The position numbers and the translations under genes are program-made. 64,000 nt of DNA from Agathobaculum ammoniilyticum (GTDB taxonomy: Bacteria > Bacillota > Clostridia > Oscillospirales > Butyricicoccaceae), in assembly GCF_025567315.1 (NCBI RefSeq), contig NZ_JAOQJE010000008.1:1-64000 (forward strand). Reading direction: 5' to 3'. The notes below the pieces were generated by a model, which worked only from the letters and a program-made list of their open reading frames with translations, made no database searches and was not told the DNA's origin. Each line of letters starts with the position of its first letter. Position 1 is the first letter of the stretch. This document shows positions 39,219 through 47,624 of this stretch, in pieces.

Positions 39219-41000
39219 ATGAAAAAAAGACTGACCGCGGCTTCGCTTGCGGCGCTGATGGCGGTAACGACACTGCCGATTTCCGCATGCGCCGCCGCCT
39301 CGAATGAAACAGACGGCGCGCCCGTGCCGCAGCTTAATACGGCCGACCACATGCAGTATATGAACGGCTATGCGGACGGCACGTTCCGGCCGGATATCCC
39401 GATCATCCGCGCGGAGGCGTGCAAGCTGATCGCTTCACTCCTGACCACAAAAGCGGCAAACGGGGATCATCTGTTCACGGATGTGGACGTTTCCGCGTGG
39501 TACGCGGACGCGGTGCGCCAGATGGCTGGCTTCGGCCTGGTGAGCGGCTATGCGGACGGCACGTTCCTGCCGGACATGGCGATTACCCGCGCGGAGTTCG
39601 TCACCATCCTCGCGCGCTTCCCGCATGATGATATCGGCACGGAGCGGACGTTTGCCGACGTACCCGCCTCCCACTGGGCGCACGGCGCGGTGCAGACCGC
39701 GCTGGCGCAGGGCTGGATCTCCGGCGACCCGTCCGGCCTGTTCCGGCCGGACGACCCGATCACCCGCGCGGAAACCGTCGCCATCCTCAACCGCGTGCTG
39801 GGCCGTGCGGGCGACGCGGTGACGGCTGCTACCAGCGAGGGCATCCGCATCATGCCGGACGTGCCGGATACGCACTGGGCTTATCTGGACATGCTGGAAG
39901 CGACCACAGACCACGAATATGAGATAACCGACGGGATCGAGAGCTGGACCGGCTTTGACAGGGAGGTTTCCGGTCTGGCGGAAGGTTGGCAGAACATAAG
40001 CGGCATGCTGTTCCATGTCAACGCGGACGGGCAGTTTGATCACAACGTGGTGATCGACAATCTGGAGCTGGACCGTAACGGCCGCTACACGACCGGCTCG
40101 GAGGAGCTGGATCGGTTGCTCGCTCCGGCGGTGGGCAACGTGCTGAAGGACGGATTGACCCAGATGGAGCGCCTGAGGGCGGTATACTTGTACGCCAAGG
40201 GTTCGTTTGGCTATCTGGGCATTGGCGAGGTCGATACCTCCAAGGCCGGCTGGGAGATCGAGCAGGCGATCAACATGCTCAAAACGGGCAGGGGAAACTG
40301 CTACTCCTGGGCATCCCTGTTCACCTATCTGGCGCGCCAGGTCGGCTATGATGCCAAGACGGTCGTCGGCACGGGCGTCAGCCCCAAGGGCAGCGAATCG
40401 GTACACGCTTGGACCGAGATCACAATCGACGGCACAGCCTATACATTCGACCCGCAGATCGAGAGTGTTTACGCCGCCCGTTATGATGAGTACTACGACC
40501 TGTTTATGAAGCCCTACGGCGAAGCGGAATGGGGCTACAAGAAATCCGACGAGCCTCAGTCGCCGGAGGAACCGCAGGAGCCGGAGGCGGACGCCGCTCT
40601 GGTTTCGCTGATGGAAAAGGTCTATGGCAATAAGCCGTACGGCGGCATGGTCATGCAGACTCCGCTGTACAGCGGCATGGGCGCGGACGGCATGAGCCGA
40701 GGGCTGCAGTGGTACCTCGGCACCGAGGATATCGCGTTTGAGGCCGGCCTTGCCTCCGAGTCCGCGATCACCTCGCAGGCGCACTCGGTGGTCCTGCTCC
40801 GCCTTGCGGACGGTGCGGACGTGGACGCGGCCAAGAGCAAGCTGGCCGAAAGCGTGGACCCGCGCAAGTGGATCTGCGTGGGCGTGGCGGACGAAAACGT
40901 CAAGATCGACAGCGTCGGCAATCTGGTCTGCGTAATCATGGATGATGAAAACGCGGACTATTATCTGGAAAATTTCCGCTCGATCGCCGTAGCGGAGTAA
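39219..41000 (+). CDS. Secreted SLH-domain protein with transglutaminase-like domain
   Basis: The 593-residue protein has a signal peptide (1-26), three S-layer homology repeats (about 45-215; NGYADGTFRPD, SGYADGTFLPD, SGDPSGLFRPD, each followed by an ITRAE-type helix), and a transglutaminase-like core at about 310-420 with Cys in RGNCYSWAS, His in VHAWTE and Asp in TFDPQ. A proline/glutamate linker then leads to a C-terminal DUF4358-like domain (DPRKWICVGVADEN). SLH repeats tie it to pyruvylated cell-wall polymer. Its activity is probably a cell-wall protease or amidase-like reaction; that is inferred. Confidence 0.88.
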   Translation: MKKRLTAASLAALMAVTTLPISACAAASNETDGAPVPQLNTADHMQYMNGYADGTFRPDIPIIRAEACKLIASLLTTKAANGDHLFTDVDVSAWYADAVRQMAGFGLVSGYADGTFLPDMAITRAEFVTILARFPHDDIGTERTFADVPASHWAHGAVQTALAQGWISGDPSGLFRPDDPITRAETVAILNRVLGRAGDAVTAATSEGIRIMPDVPDTHWAYLDMLEATTDHEYEITDGIESWTGFDREVSGLAEGWQNISGMLFHVNADGQFDHNVVIDNLELDRNGRYTTGSEELDRLLAPAVGNVLKDGLTQMERLRAVYLYAKGSFGYLGIGEVDTSKAGWEIEQAINMLKTGRGNCYSWASLFTYLARQVGYDAKTVVGTGVSPKGSESVHAWTEITIDGTAYTFDPQIESVYAARYDEYYDLFMKPYGEAEWGYKKSDEPQSPEEPQEPEADAALVSLMEKVYGNKPYGGMVMQTPLYSGMGADGMSRGLQWYLGTEDIAFEAGLASESAITSQAHSVVLLRLADGADVDAAKSKLAESVDPRKWICVGVADENVKIDSVGNLVCVIMDDENADYYLENFRSIAVAE

Positions 41001-41012
41001 GCGTTGCTATGA

Positions 41013-41044
41013 AAAAACCGCAGCCGTCAGGCTGCGGTTTTTTG
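41013..41044. terminator. Bidirectional terminator
   Basis: AAAAAACCGCAGCC-GTCA-GGCTGCGGTTTTTT between the convergent SLH gene and fbp. Confidence 0.88.
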
Positions 41045-41069
41045 CTGTGCGTGGACGGACGGGCGGCGC

Positions 41070-43049
41070 TTATTCGGCGCCGCTGTTATCCTCCTTGATC
41101 TCGCCGCGCCGGAACGCGGCCAGCAGGTCCTTGAGGTCGTCGATCGTCTGCTGAAGCGCGCGGCCGTTGTCGGTCTCGCTGATGCGGATGCGGTTTTCCG
41201 ACCGGTCGAACGCCATGGAGGTGGACAGGATATCCTTGTTGTCCCGAATGGCGTTGCGTCTGCCTGGAAACGGCTCGTGTGCCGTGATGTGGATGCCCCA
41301 GGAATCGTATACCAGCGTATAGCCCGCGATGCCGGTGGTGGGCTGGTACGCGCGGCAGAAGCCGCCGTCGATCACGATCAGGCGGCCGCCCGCCTTGATC
41401 GGGCTTTCCCCGTCCTTGGTCTTGACCGGCACATGGCCGTTGACGATATGGCAGTGCTCGCCCTCCAGCCCGAATTCGCGCAGAATGCGCACGAACACGG
41501 CGTCCTCGTTGTAGAAGGAATAGTAGGGGTTTTTTGGCTCGGCCCAGGTCGCCTGATCGGCGATCAGGCGGCGCTCAAACGTTGCGATATGGTCGCGGCC
41601 GAACGAGGGGGAGTTGCGCCCGCACCACAAAAACCATAGGAAATCCTTGCCGAACTGCCGCTCCGGCGTTCCCTCGCGGGCATAATAGCCTTGTCGCGCG
41701 GCGGTTTCGCACCAGTCCATCAGCGCCTTGCCGGAAAGCGTTTTCCCGCCGAACGAGAACGTGAGGAATTCTCCCCTGTCGTCCATCGGGATGCAGCCGT
41801 GGTACAGAAGGTTGCCGTTGAAGCACTTGTACAGCCCGCCCTTGGAATAGAGGAAGCGGATATGACGCTGGAGCTTTTCACTGCGCAGGAACGAGTTTTT
41901 GAGCTGCCCCATCAGCTCGGCCTCGGCTTCGGACAGGCGGTAGGGGTCGGCAGGGTCGATGGTCGGGAAATCGCAGTCGCGCAGCGGGTAAACGCCCGAG
42001 GGGAGCCGCACCGTGCCGCCTGAGAAGTCGATTTTGTCGAGCAGCAAGCGGTCGTCCATGCGGAACGAGGGGTTGCGCATGATGGTCTGACCCTCCAGCT
42101 TGAACTGGATGACCGCGATTGCCTTGTGCATGCGCGCGGCGCGGGTGACATCCACCTTGGACTGCTCGCCCTCCTCCACGGTCTTGGGGAGAAAGCAGGA
42201 TATGTCCGAGCTGCGGTAGGTTTCATCCGCGAACAGCGCGAGCGGGCGTAGGCTGATGCCGTAGCCGGTCTCGATGACATCCAGATTGTTGTAGGTGATC
42301 GAGTTGCTCAGGACGGTTGCGATGCAGGTGCGGCTGCCCGTGGCGGCGCCCATCCACAGCACGTCGTGGTTGCCCCATTGGATATCGACCGAGTGGTGCT
42401 CCATCAGTAGGTCCATGATGATGTCCGCGCGCGGGCCGCGGTCAAAAATATCGCCCACGATGTGCAGGTGGTCGACGACCAGGCGCTTGATCAGGTTGCA
42501 CATGGAGATGATGAATTCCTCCGCGCAGTCGGTTTCGATGATGGAGGCGATAACCGTGTCGAAATACTCGCGCTTGTTGAAGATATCATTGTTTTTGTTG
42601 AGCAGCTCGTTGATGATGTCACCGTTCCAGACGGGCAGCGCGCGGCGCACCTTGGCGCGCGTATATTTGGAGGCGCACAGGCGGCAGATCTCGATCAGCC
42701 GGCGCAGGGTGATGCGGTACCACTCCGCGCGGTTAGGGGCCGCGTCGGCCAGCTCGGAAAGCTTTTCCTCCGGATAATAGATGAGCGTGGCGAGCCGCGC
42801 GCGCTCGTCCGCGGGCAGAGCGTCGCGCAGCACGATGTCCACCTTTTCCCGCACAGCGCCCGAAGCGTTGTTCAGGATATGCACGAAAGCCTCGGCCTCG
42901 CCGTGCAGATCGCTCATGAAATGCTCGGTGCCCTTGGGCAGGCTGAGGATGGCCTGTAGGTGGATGATCTCGCTGCTGGCCGCGCGCACGTTGGGATACT
43001 GTTGTGCGAGCAGGCGCAGGTATTTCTGTCTTTCGGTGCGGTTGTCCAT
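41070..43049 (-). CDS. fbp: Fructose-1,6-bisphosphatase class III
   Basis: The 659-residue gluconeogenic enzyme belongs to the Firmicutes class III type, a calcineurin-like metallophosphatase: HFMSDLHGEAEAFVHIL, HIVGDIFDRGPRADIIMD and QWGNHDVLWMGAA carry the metal ligands, with further ligands in VNGHVPV. Full length. ATG 43049 is used; a longer frame upstream passes through the promoter region. It has its own terminators on both sides. Confidence 0.95.
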   Translation of the reverse strand: MDNRTERQKYLRLLAQQYPNVRAASSEIIHLQAILSLPKGTEHFMSDLHGEAEAFVHILNNASGAVREKVDIVLRDALPADERARLATLIYYPEEKLSELADAAPNRAEWYRITLRRLIEICRLCASKYTRAKVRRALPVWNGDIINELLNKNNDIFNKREYFDTVIASIIETDCAEEFIISMCNLIKRLVVDHLHIVGDIFDRGPRADIIMDLLMEHHSVDIQWGNHDVLWMGAATGSRTCIATVLSNSITYNNLDVIETGYGISLRPLALFADETYRSSDISCFLPKTVEEGEQSKVDVTRAARMHKAIAVIQFKLEGQTIMRNPSFRMDDRLLLDKIDFSGGTVRLPSGVYPLRDCDFPTIDPADPYRLSEAEAELMGQLKNSFLRSEKLQRHIRFLYSKGGLYKCFNGNLLYHGCIPMDDRGEFLTFSFGGKTLSGKALMDWCETAARQGYYAREGTPERQFGKDFLWFLWCGRNSPSFGRDHIATFERRLIADQATWAEPKNPYYSFYNEDAVFVRILREFGLEGEHCHIVNGHVPVKTKDGESPIKAGGRLIVIDGGFCRAYQPTTGIAGYTLVYDSWGIHITAHEPFPGRRNAIRDNKDILSTSMAFDRSENRIRISETDNGRALQQTIDDLKDLLAAFRRGEIKEDNSGAE

Positions 43050-43137
43050 GAAAACGCCTCTTTCTGCATGTGGTTTGGTCTGATTCCAGTATGACATAAA
43101 ACCGGACGGAACTCAAAGGGATTTGTGTAAAAAATGA

Positions 43138-43161
43138 AAAAAACCGCCCAGGGCGGTTTTT
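43138..43161 (-). terminator. Terminator of the TtcA-like gene
   Basis: AAAAACCGCC/GGCGGTTTTT palindrome with T-run on either strand, directly after the stop codon at 43162. Confidence 0.75.
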
Positions 43162-43902
43162 CTATTTGGGCCGTTTGGGGGTGCGCGTGCGGTCGGGCGC
43201 CCAGCCCTTCAGCGGGTAGCGCTGGATCGCGCCGAAAATCCGCTCGCGCAGGCCGGGCATGGTCTGTTCAAGGCTTTTAAGCAGGTCCTTGATCTCCTGC
43301 CGCTTGGTGTTGCCGTCCGCGGGGCAGGGGTTATGCACGATCGGAAGCACATGCCGCGCGGCGAACGAGCGGACATAGTACTCCGGCGTATACAGCAGCG
43401 GCCGGATGAGCGTGATTCCAGTGCGGTCAAGAAAGGTTACCGGCTGGAAGCAGGAGATGCGGCCCTCATAAAACAGCGAAAGCATATAGGTCTCCACCAC
43501 GTCGTCAAAGTGGTGGCCGAGCGCGACCTTTTTGCAGCCGGCGGCCTTCGCGGCTTCGTGCAGCGCGCCACGGCGCATCTTGGCGCACAGCGCGCAGGGG
43601 TTCTCCTCCTTGCGGATATCGAAGATGATCGGGCCAATCTGGGTCGGGATGCGGATATATTCCACGCCCAGCTCGTCGCACAGCGCCTGGACCGGAGAGA
43701 AATCCATCTCCGCGTAGCCCATCTCGAGCGTGATGGCCACGATCTCGAATTTTTGGGGGTAAAATGCCCGCAACTTCGCCAGCGCGACGAGCAGCGCGAG
43801 CGAATCCTTGCCGCCTGACACGCCAACCGCGATGCGGTCGCCCTCTTCAATCATATGGTAGTGGTCCACCGCGCGGCGGACGTAGGAAAGCATTTTCTGC
43901 AT
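43162..43902 (-). CDS. TtcA/TtuA-like tRNA thiolation PP-loop protein
   Basis: A 246-residue PP-loop ATPase: VGVSGGKDSLALL near 28 for ATP activation, CALCAKMRRG with the CxxC that binds an iron-sulfur cluster, and GHHFDDVVET. These match TtcA-type enzymes that put sulfur on C32 of tRNA; the exact base modified cannot be told from sequence. Conserved later part: NPCPADGNTKR. Promoter at 43935-43963. Confidence 0.88.
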   Translation of the reverse strand: MQKMLSYVRRAVDHYHMIEEGDRIAVGVSGGKDSLALLVALAKLRAFYPQKFEIVAITLEMGYAEMDFSPVQALCDELGVEYIRIPTQIGPIIFDIRKEENPCALCAKMRRGALHEAAKAAGCKKVALGHHFDDVVETYMLSLFYEGRISCFQPVTFLDRTGITLIRPLLYTPEYYVRSFAARHVLPIVHNPCPADGNTKRQEIKDLLKSLEQTMPGLRERIFGAIQRYPLKGWAPDRTRTPKRPK

Positions 43903-43934
43903 GATGCGGCCTCGTTTCCGTTAAATACCTATTA

Positions 43935-43963
43935 TTTATATCAGAAAACGCGCGCGGAAGCAA
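43935..43963 (-). promoter_or_regulatory. Promoter of the TtcA-like gene
   Basis: Minus strand TTGCTT (43958-43963), 17 bases, TATAAA (43935-43940). Confidence 0.55.
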
Positions 43964-44066
43964 ATACAAAATTTGAAATGCAAAACGAGAAATGGTGAGC
44001 ATGAAAGAGAAAACAAGAGATAAACGGAGAATATTGTGGATTGCAGATAAAATTTGAAAAAACCGC

Positions 44067-44095
44067 TTGACTTGCCGGAAATGATATGTTTTAAT
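44067..44095 (+). promoter_or_regulatory. Promoter of rplM-rpsI
   Basis: TTGACT (44067-44072), 17 bases, TTTAAT (44090-44095). The leader of about 65 nt contains a short hairpin GCTC-GCTTG-GAGC near 44102; whether it is an L13-type leader could not be decided. Confidence 0.6.
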
Positions 44096-44166
44096 AGATA
44101 TGCTCGCTTGGAGCGCATGAAAATGTTGTCAAATTACTTTTGATATAAAAAACGGAGGAAGAAAAC

Positions 44167-44595
44167 ATGTCTACTTTTATGGCTAAGGCAGAGACTGTCG
44201 AGCGTAAGTGGTATGTGCTGGACGCCGCGGGCAAGCCGCTCGGCCGCACCGCCGCTACCGCCGCCATGCTGCTGCGCGGCAAGCACAAGGCTGAGTTCAC
44301 CCCCCATGTTGACTGCGGCGATTTCGTTATCGTGATCAACGCGGACAAGGCGGTTCTGACCGGCAAGAAGCTCACCCAGAAGTATTACCGCCACCACACC
44401 GGCTGGGTCGGCGGCCTGAAAGAGGTCCAGTACAAGACCCTGATGGCGGAGAAGCCGGAGTTCGCGATGCAGCTGGCCGTTAAGGGCATGCTGCCGAAGA
44501 ACTCGATCGGCCGTCAGTCCGCGACCCGTCTCAAGGTTTACGCGGGCGAGAACCACAACCATCAGGCGCAGAAGCCCGAGAACTGGGAAAAGTAA
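44167..44595 (+). CDS. rplM: 50S ribosomal protein L13
   Basis: A 142-residue protein with the L13 landmarks ERKWYVLDAAGKPLGRTA, GDFVIVINADKAVLTGKK, KYYRHHTGWVGGLK and KGMLPKN. It binds 23S rRNA early in 50S assembly. GGAGG precedes the ATG. 15 bases separate it from rpsI. Confidence 0.98.
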   Translation: MSTFMAKAETVERKWYVLDAAGKPLGRTAATAAMLLRGKHKAEFTPHVDCGDFVIVINADKAVLTGKKLTQKYYRHHTGWVGGLKEVQYKTLMAEKPEFAMQLAVKGMLPKNSIGRQSATRLKVYAGENHNHQAQKPENWEK

Positions 44596-44610
44596 GGGAG
44601 GAACCAACTG

Positions 44611-45018
44611 ATGTATACACCTAAGAAAGCTTATTTCTACGGCACCGGCAGAAGAAAGTCCTCCGTTGCCCGCGTTCGTCTGTTCCCGGGCGGCACCGGC
44701 GAGATCAAGATCAACAACCGCACGATCGACAACTACTTCGGCCTTGAGACGCTGAAGATGGTCTGCCGTCAGCCGTTTGAGACGACCGGCACCGCCGGCA
44801 AATTCGACGTGGAATGCACGGTTTCCGGCGGCGGCTTTACCGGTCAGGCCGGCGCGATCCGTCACGGCATCGCCCGCGCGCTGCTGCAGGCGGACGCTGA
44901 GCAGTACCGCCCCGCGCTCAAGGCGGCGGGCTTCCTGACCCGTGACCCGCGCATGAAGGAACGCAAGAAGTACGGCCTCAAGGCTGCACGCCGCGCTCCG
45001 CAGTTCTCCAAGCGCTAA
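44611..45018 (+). CDS. rpsI: 30S ribosomal protein S9
   Basis: A 135-residue protein with the S9 hallmarks YGTGRRKSSVARVRLFPG, GGGFTGQAGAIRHGIARAL and the basic C-terminal tail ending PQFSKR that reaches the P-site tRNA. The rplM-rpsI pair is a conserved bacterial operon. A strong terminator at 45044 follows. Confidence 0.98.
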   Translation: MYTPKKAYFYGTGRRKSSVARVRLFPGGTGEIKINNRTIDNYFGLETLKMVCRQPFETTGTAGKFDVECTVSGGGFTGQAGAIRHGIARALLQADAEQYRPALKAAGFLTRDPRMKERKKYGLKAARRAPQFSKR

Positions 45019-45043
45019 CGTCTGTATTTCCGCAGAACAGGCA

Positions 45044-45077
45044 AGCACCCGAAAGCCAAAGCTTTCGGGTGCTTTTT
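45044..45077 (+). terminator. Terminator of rplM-rpsI
   Basis: AGCACCCGAAAGC-CAAA-GCTTTCGGGTGCT followed by TTTTT. Confidence 0.9.
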
Positions 45078-45178
45078 TCCGTCCGTGCGGCAAAAAAATT
45101 TGACTTCGATTGAAAAACATGGAACCTTAGGCGGGCGCGCTCCGTCAAAAAGGCACAACGAAAAAGGAGGAGACTCGT

Positions 45179-46180
45179 ATGAAGAGAATCATAGCAGGCG
45201 TTCTTGGCGCGATGCTGCTAGGGACGGCCGCAGGCGCGGCGGAACAGCCCGCAGAGCCATACCAGCCGCAGCCCTATCGGATCACGGAGCAGGCGGAGAT
45301 CGTGGAGGTGCATACCTCGGTTCATGAGGGGGATATCACGCTGGTGCCGCGGATCACCGTTAAGACCGACACCTGGGATGAATTGACGCTCATGCTGGGC
45401 GAGGATACCTTTCTGGCGGACGCGCGGGATGGCACGGTAAAGCGTATGACCGATGTAAGCGGCCAGACAGACGCGCTGCAAACCGGTGACACCCTGCTTG
45501 TCACCTATGAGCCGGAGATGACCCGAAGCATCCCGCCGCAGACCCATGCGGAACTGGTCGTCACCCATCCGGACGAGGGCGTTACGCCGCACCTGCTGGA
45601 TGTGGAGGTGTTGTATCGCGATGAAACGGTGCGCTTCCTGACCGATAACGCGGGTTTGGTCGTCAGCGTGGACGCGCAGACGCCGGTGCAGACGCTGTAT
45701 GGCGAGGCGGCGGAGGCCGCGGACCTGCATATGGGGGCAACGGTCGTCGCTTGGTATGACATCGTGGCGTTGTCCATGCCCGGGCAGACGGCCGCGCAGA
45801 AAGTCGTGCTTCTGCCCCAGCAGGACCGGACGTTTACCATCCTGACTGGCGGCGATATTGCAATCGCGCAGGGCCGTGTGGAAAATGGCGTGGCGATGGT
45901 GCCGGTGCGCGCGGTCGCGGAGGCGCTGGGCTATACCGTATCCTGGGATGGAGTGGATGAGAGCGTTCGGCTCTCACTGGACGGAAGCGCCGCAGCGGAT
46001 ATCTGGCTGGGAGAGGACCGGTACAGCTTGGGCGACGGCGGCAGCGGCCTGGCGCTGGGGGCGGCCTCCTACGAAGTGGATGGCGTGAGCTGGGTGCCGG
46101 CCGAGGTATTCACGCGGCTGGGTCACTCCGGACAGGCGCTGACGGGAAGTGTCATGCACCTGAGCGGAAGAATGGAATAA
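45179..46180 (+). CDS. Secreted protein with copper amine oxidase N-terminal-like stalk domain
   Basis: The 333-residue protein has a signal peptide (1-20, cut after AGAA), an N-terminal half of beta-rich unknown type (about 35-225) and a C-terminal module GRVENGVAMVPVRAVAEALGYTVSWDG near 240-330, the PF07833 stalk domain that is frequent in secreted Firmicutes proteins. The pattern MVPVRAVAEALG is diagnostic of it. The function is unknown, probably in the cell envelope. AAGGAGGAG precedes the ATG. Confidence 0.78.
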   Translation: MKRIIAGVLGAMLLGTAAGAAEQPAEPYQPQPYRITEQAEIVEVHTSVHEGDITLVPRITVKTDTWDELTLMLGEDTFLADARDGTVKRMTDVSGQTDALQTGDTLLVTYEPEMTRSIPPQTHAELVVTHPDEGVTPHLLDVEVLYRDETVRFLTDNAGLVVSVDAQTPVQTLYGEAAEAADLHMGATVVAWYDIVALSMPGQTAAQKVVLLPQQDRTFTILTGGDIAIAQGRVENGVAMVPVRAVAEALGYTVSWDGVDESVRLSLDGSAAADIWLGEDRYSLGDGGSGLALGAASYEVDGVSWVPAEVFTRLGHSGQALTGSVMHLSGRME

Positions 46181-46183
46181 GCG

Positions 46184-46212
46184 GAAAAGGCGCGGGGCAT
46201 CCGCGCCTTTTC
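46184..46212 (+). terminator. Terminator after the stalk-domain gene
   Basis: GAAAAGGCGCGG/CCGCGCCTTTTC (46184-46195 with 46201-46212). Confidence 0.75.
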
Positions 46213-46272
46213 TGTTTGTGCGGCGACATGCCGTCCGGCCGTTAAGATGCGGTTAATATTGTCCGCCTTCGG

Positions 46273-46301
46273 TTGACAGGGAGGGACGCCGCCGCTATAA
46301 T
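46273..46301 (+). promoter_or_regulatory. Consensus promoter upstream of a structured leader
   Basis: Perfect TTGACA (46273-46278), 17 bases, perfect TATAAT (46296-46301). Confidence 0.75.
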
Positions 46302-46307
46302 AAGGAA

Positions 46308-46446
46308 AAATGCCGCGAAAGGGACCGCATAAACCAGGAATGACACCGCTGACAATCCTGCGGACGAACAGTAAACCACACCGATAAGGAGTAAGCAAGG
46401 CATACCTGTCCCCTTGGAGGAAGGGGCGGCGGGGCATGCCTTTTTC
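46308..46446 (+). ncRNA. Structured leader or small RNA before ytvI
   Basis: The transcript from 46308 runs about 135 nt to a terminator-like end: AAGGCAT (46397-46403) can pair with ATGCCTT (46436-46442), with an inner CCCCTT/AAGGGG hairpin, and T-residues follow. GGAAAAATGCC at the 5' end is an alternative partner for the 3' strand, which suggests switching. It does not match a riboswitch I recognise. It may be an attenuator of ytvI or a separate RNA. Confidence 0.45.
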
Positions 46447-46481
46447 TGTTGTCTGCCCTGCGCGCGGCTGGGAGTGTTTCC

Positions 46482-47555
46482 ATGAATCTGGATAAAAAAA
46501 GAACGTTTATCGTCAATACCCTGTATTTCGGCATCATGCTGCTGCTCGCGGTCGTGCTGCTCAAATACGCGCTGCCGCTGCTCGCGCCGTTCGTGATCGG
46601 CTTCGTGCTTGCCTACCTGCTCAAGCGGCCGATCCGCTTTGCCTCGCATAAGCTGCATATCAGCCGGAAAGCGGCGGCGATCGCGCTGGTGCTGGTATTT
46701 TACTGCACCATTGGGTTGCTGCTGGCGCTGCTGGGGATCAAGGCGTTTTCCGCTGCCGGAGACTTCCTGCGTGGGCTGCCCGGCTTTTACACCGCGCGGG
46801 TGGAGCCTGTGCTCATGAGCATTTTCAGCGGAATTGAGCAGTCCGTCCTGAGTATTGACGAATCCCTGATCGCTTCCCTGGAACAACTCTGGGGGCAGTT
46901 CGTGGAATCGCTCGGCCAGCTGGTGTCCAGCCTGTCCGCCGGAACGATCAGCGTGCTGTACAGCCTGGCGGGTTCCCTGCCCGGGCTGTTCATCAAGCTC
47001 CTGCTCATGATTATTTCCACGTTTTTTATCGCTATGGACTACGACCGCATCACCGGTTTCTTTATCCGTCAGATGAGCGAAAAGGCGCAGGAGGTGTTTT
47101 GGGAGATCAAGACCTATGTCACAGGTACGCTGTTCGTCTGCATCCGTTCGTATGCGCTCATCATGTCGATCACATTTGTAGAGCTGTCCATCGGCCTGAC
47201 GGTCGTCGGGATCGAAAACGCGGTGGTGATTGCGCTGCTGATTGCGGTCTTTGACATCCTGCCCGTGCTCGGTACAGGCGGCATCATGATCCCATGGGCA
47301 GCCATCACGGCGATACAGGGCGAGTTCAAGCTCGCGCTGGCGCTGTTCGCGGTATATATCGTGGTCACGATCATCCGCAATATCATCGAACCCAAGATCG
47401 TGGGCAGCCAGCTTGGCCTGCATCCGGTGGCGACGCTTGCGAGTCTGTTCCTCGGCGCACAGCTGTTCGGCGTGGTCGGCCTGTTCGGGTTCCCGATTGG
47501 CCTGTCGCTGCTACGCTACCTCAATGAGCAGGGGACGATCAAAATATTCAAATAG
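46482..47555 (+). CDS. ytvI: AI-2E family transporter-like protein, YtvI type
   Basis: The 357-residue membrane protein has about eight hydrophobic segments, two near the N-terminus, a soluble helical part (about 85-170) and the C-terminal block with VEIGIGNAV-like VVGIENAVVIALLIAVFDILPVLG and EPKIVGSQLGLHPVATL. These are signatures of the AI-2E/PerM family; the clostridial form next to sporulation genes is called YtvI. Function in sporulation is unclear. ATG 46482 has GGGAG upstream. It follows the structured leader. Confidence 0.82.
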   Translation: MNLDKKRTFIVNTLYFGIMLLLAVVLLKYALPLLAPFVIGFVLAYLLKRPIRFASHKLHISRKAAAIALVLVFYCTIGLLLALLGIKAFSAAGDFLRGLPGFYTARVEPVLMSIFSGIEQSVLSIDESLIASLEQLWGQFVESLGQLVSSLSAGTISVLYSLAGSLPGLFIKLLLMIISTFFIAMDYDRITGFFIRQMSEKAQEVFWEIKTYVTGTLFVCIRSYALIMSITFVELSIGLTVVGIENAVVIALLIAVFDILPVLGTGGIMIPWAAITAIQGEFKLALALFAVYIVVTIIRNIIEPKIVGSQLGLHPVATLASLFLGAQLFGVVGLFGFPIGLSLLRYLNEQGTIKIFK

Positions 47556-47572
47556 GCTTTGCCGAAAAGCAT

Positions 47573-47622
47573 GCACCTCAAAAGAAATGACCGCCCGCGG
47601 GCGGTCATTTCTTTTGAGGTGC
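47573..47622. terminator. 50-bp perfect palindrome, bidirectional terminator
   Basis: Two 25-base arms (47573-47597 and 47598-47622) are exact reverse complements without a spacer. The inner GC-rich part with CATTTCTTTT on each side gives a terminator for both convergent genes. It abuts the MATE stop codon. Confidence 0.85.
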
Positions 47623-47624
47623 GG

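Noticed and set aside
44096..44166. L13 leader element before rplM
   Set aside because: A short hairpin is present, but I cannot match it to the known L13 leader structure by eye.
46308..46446. 6S RNA or SRP RNA
   Set aside because: I could not find the large central bulge with closing stems of 6S RNA, nor the GGTC/GGAAG-type tetraloop core of SRP RNA. Kept only as an unclassified structured leader.
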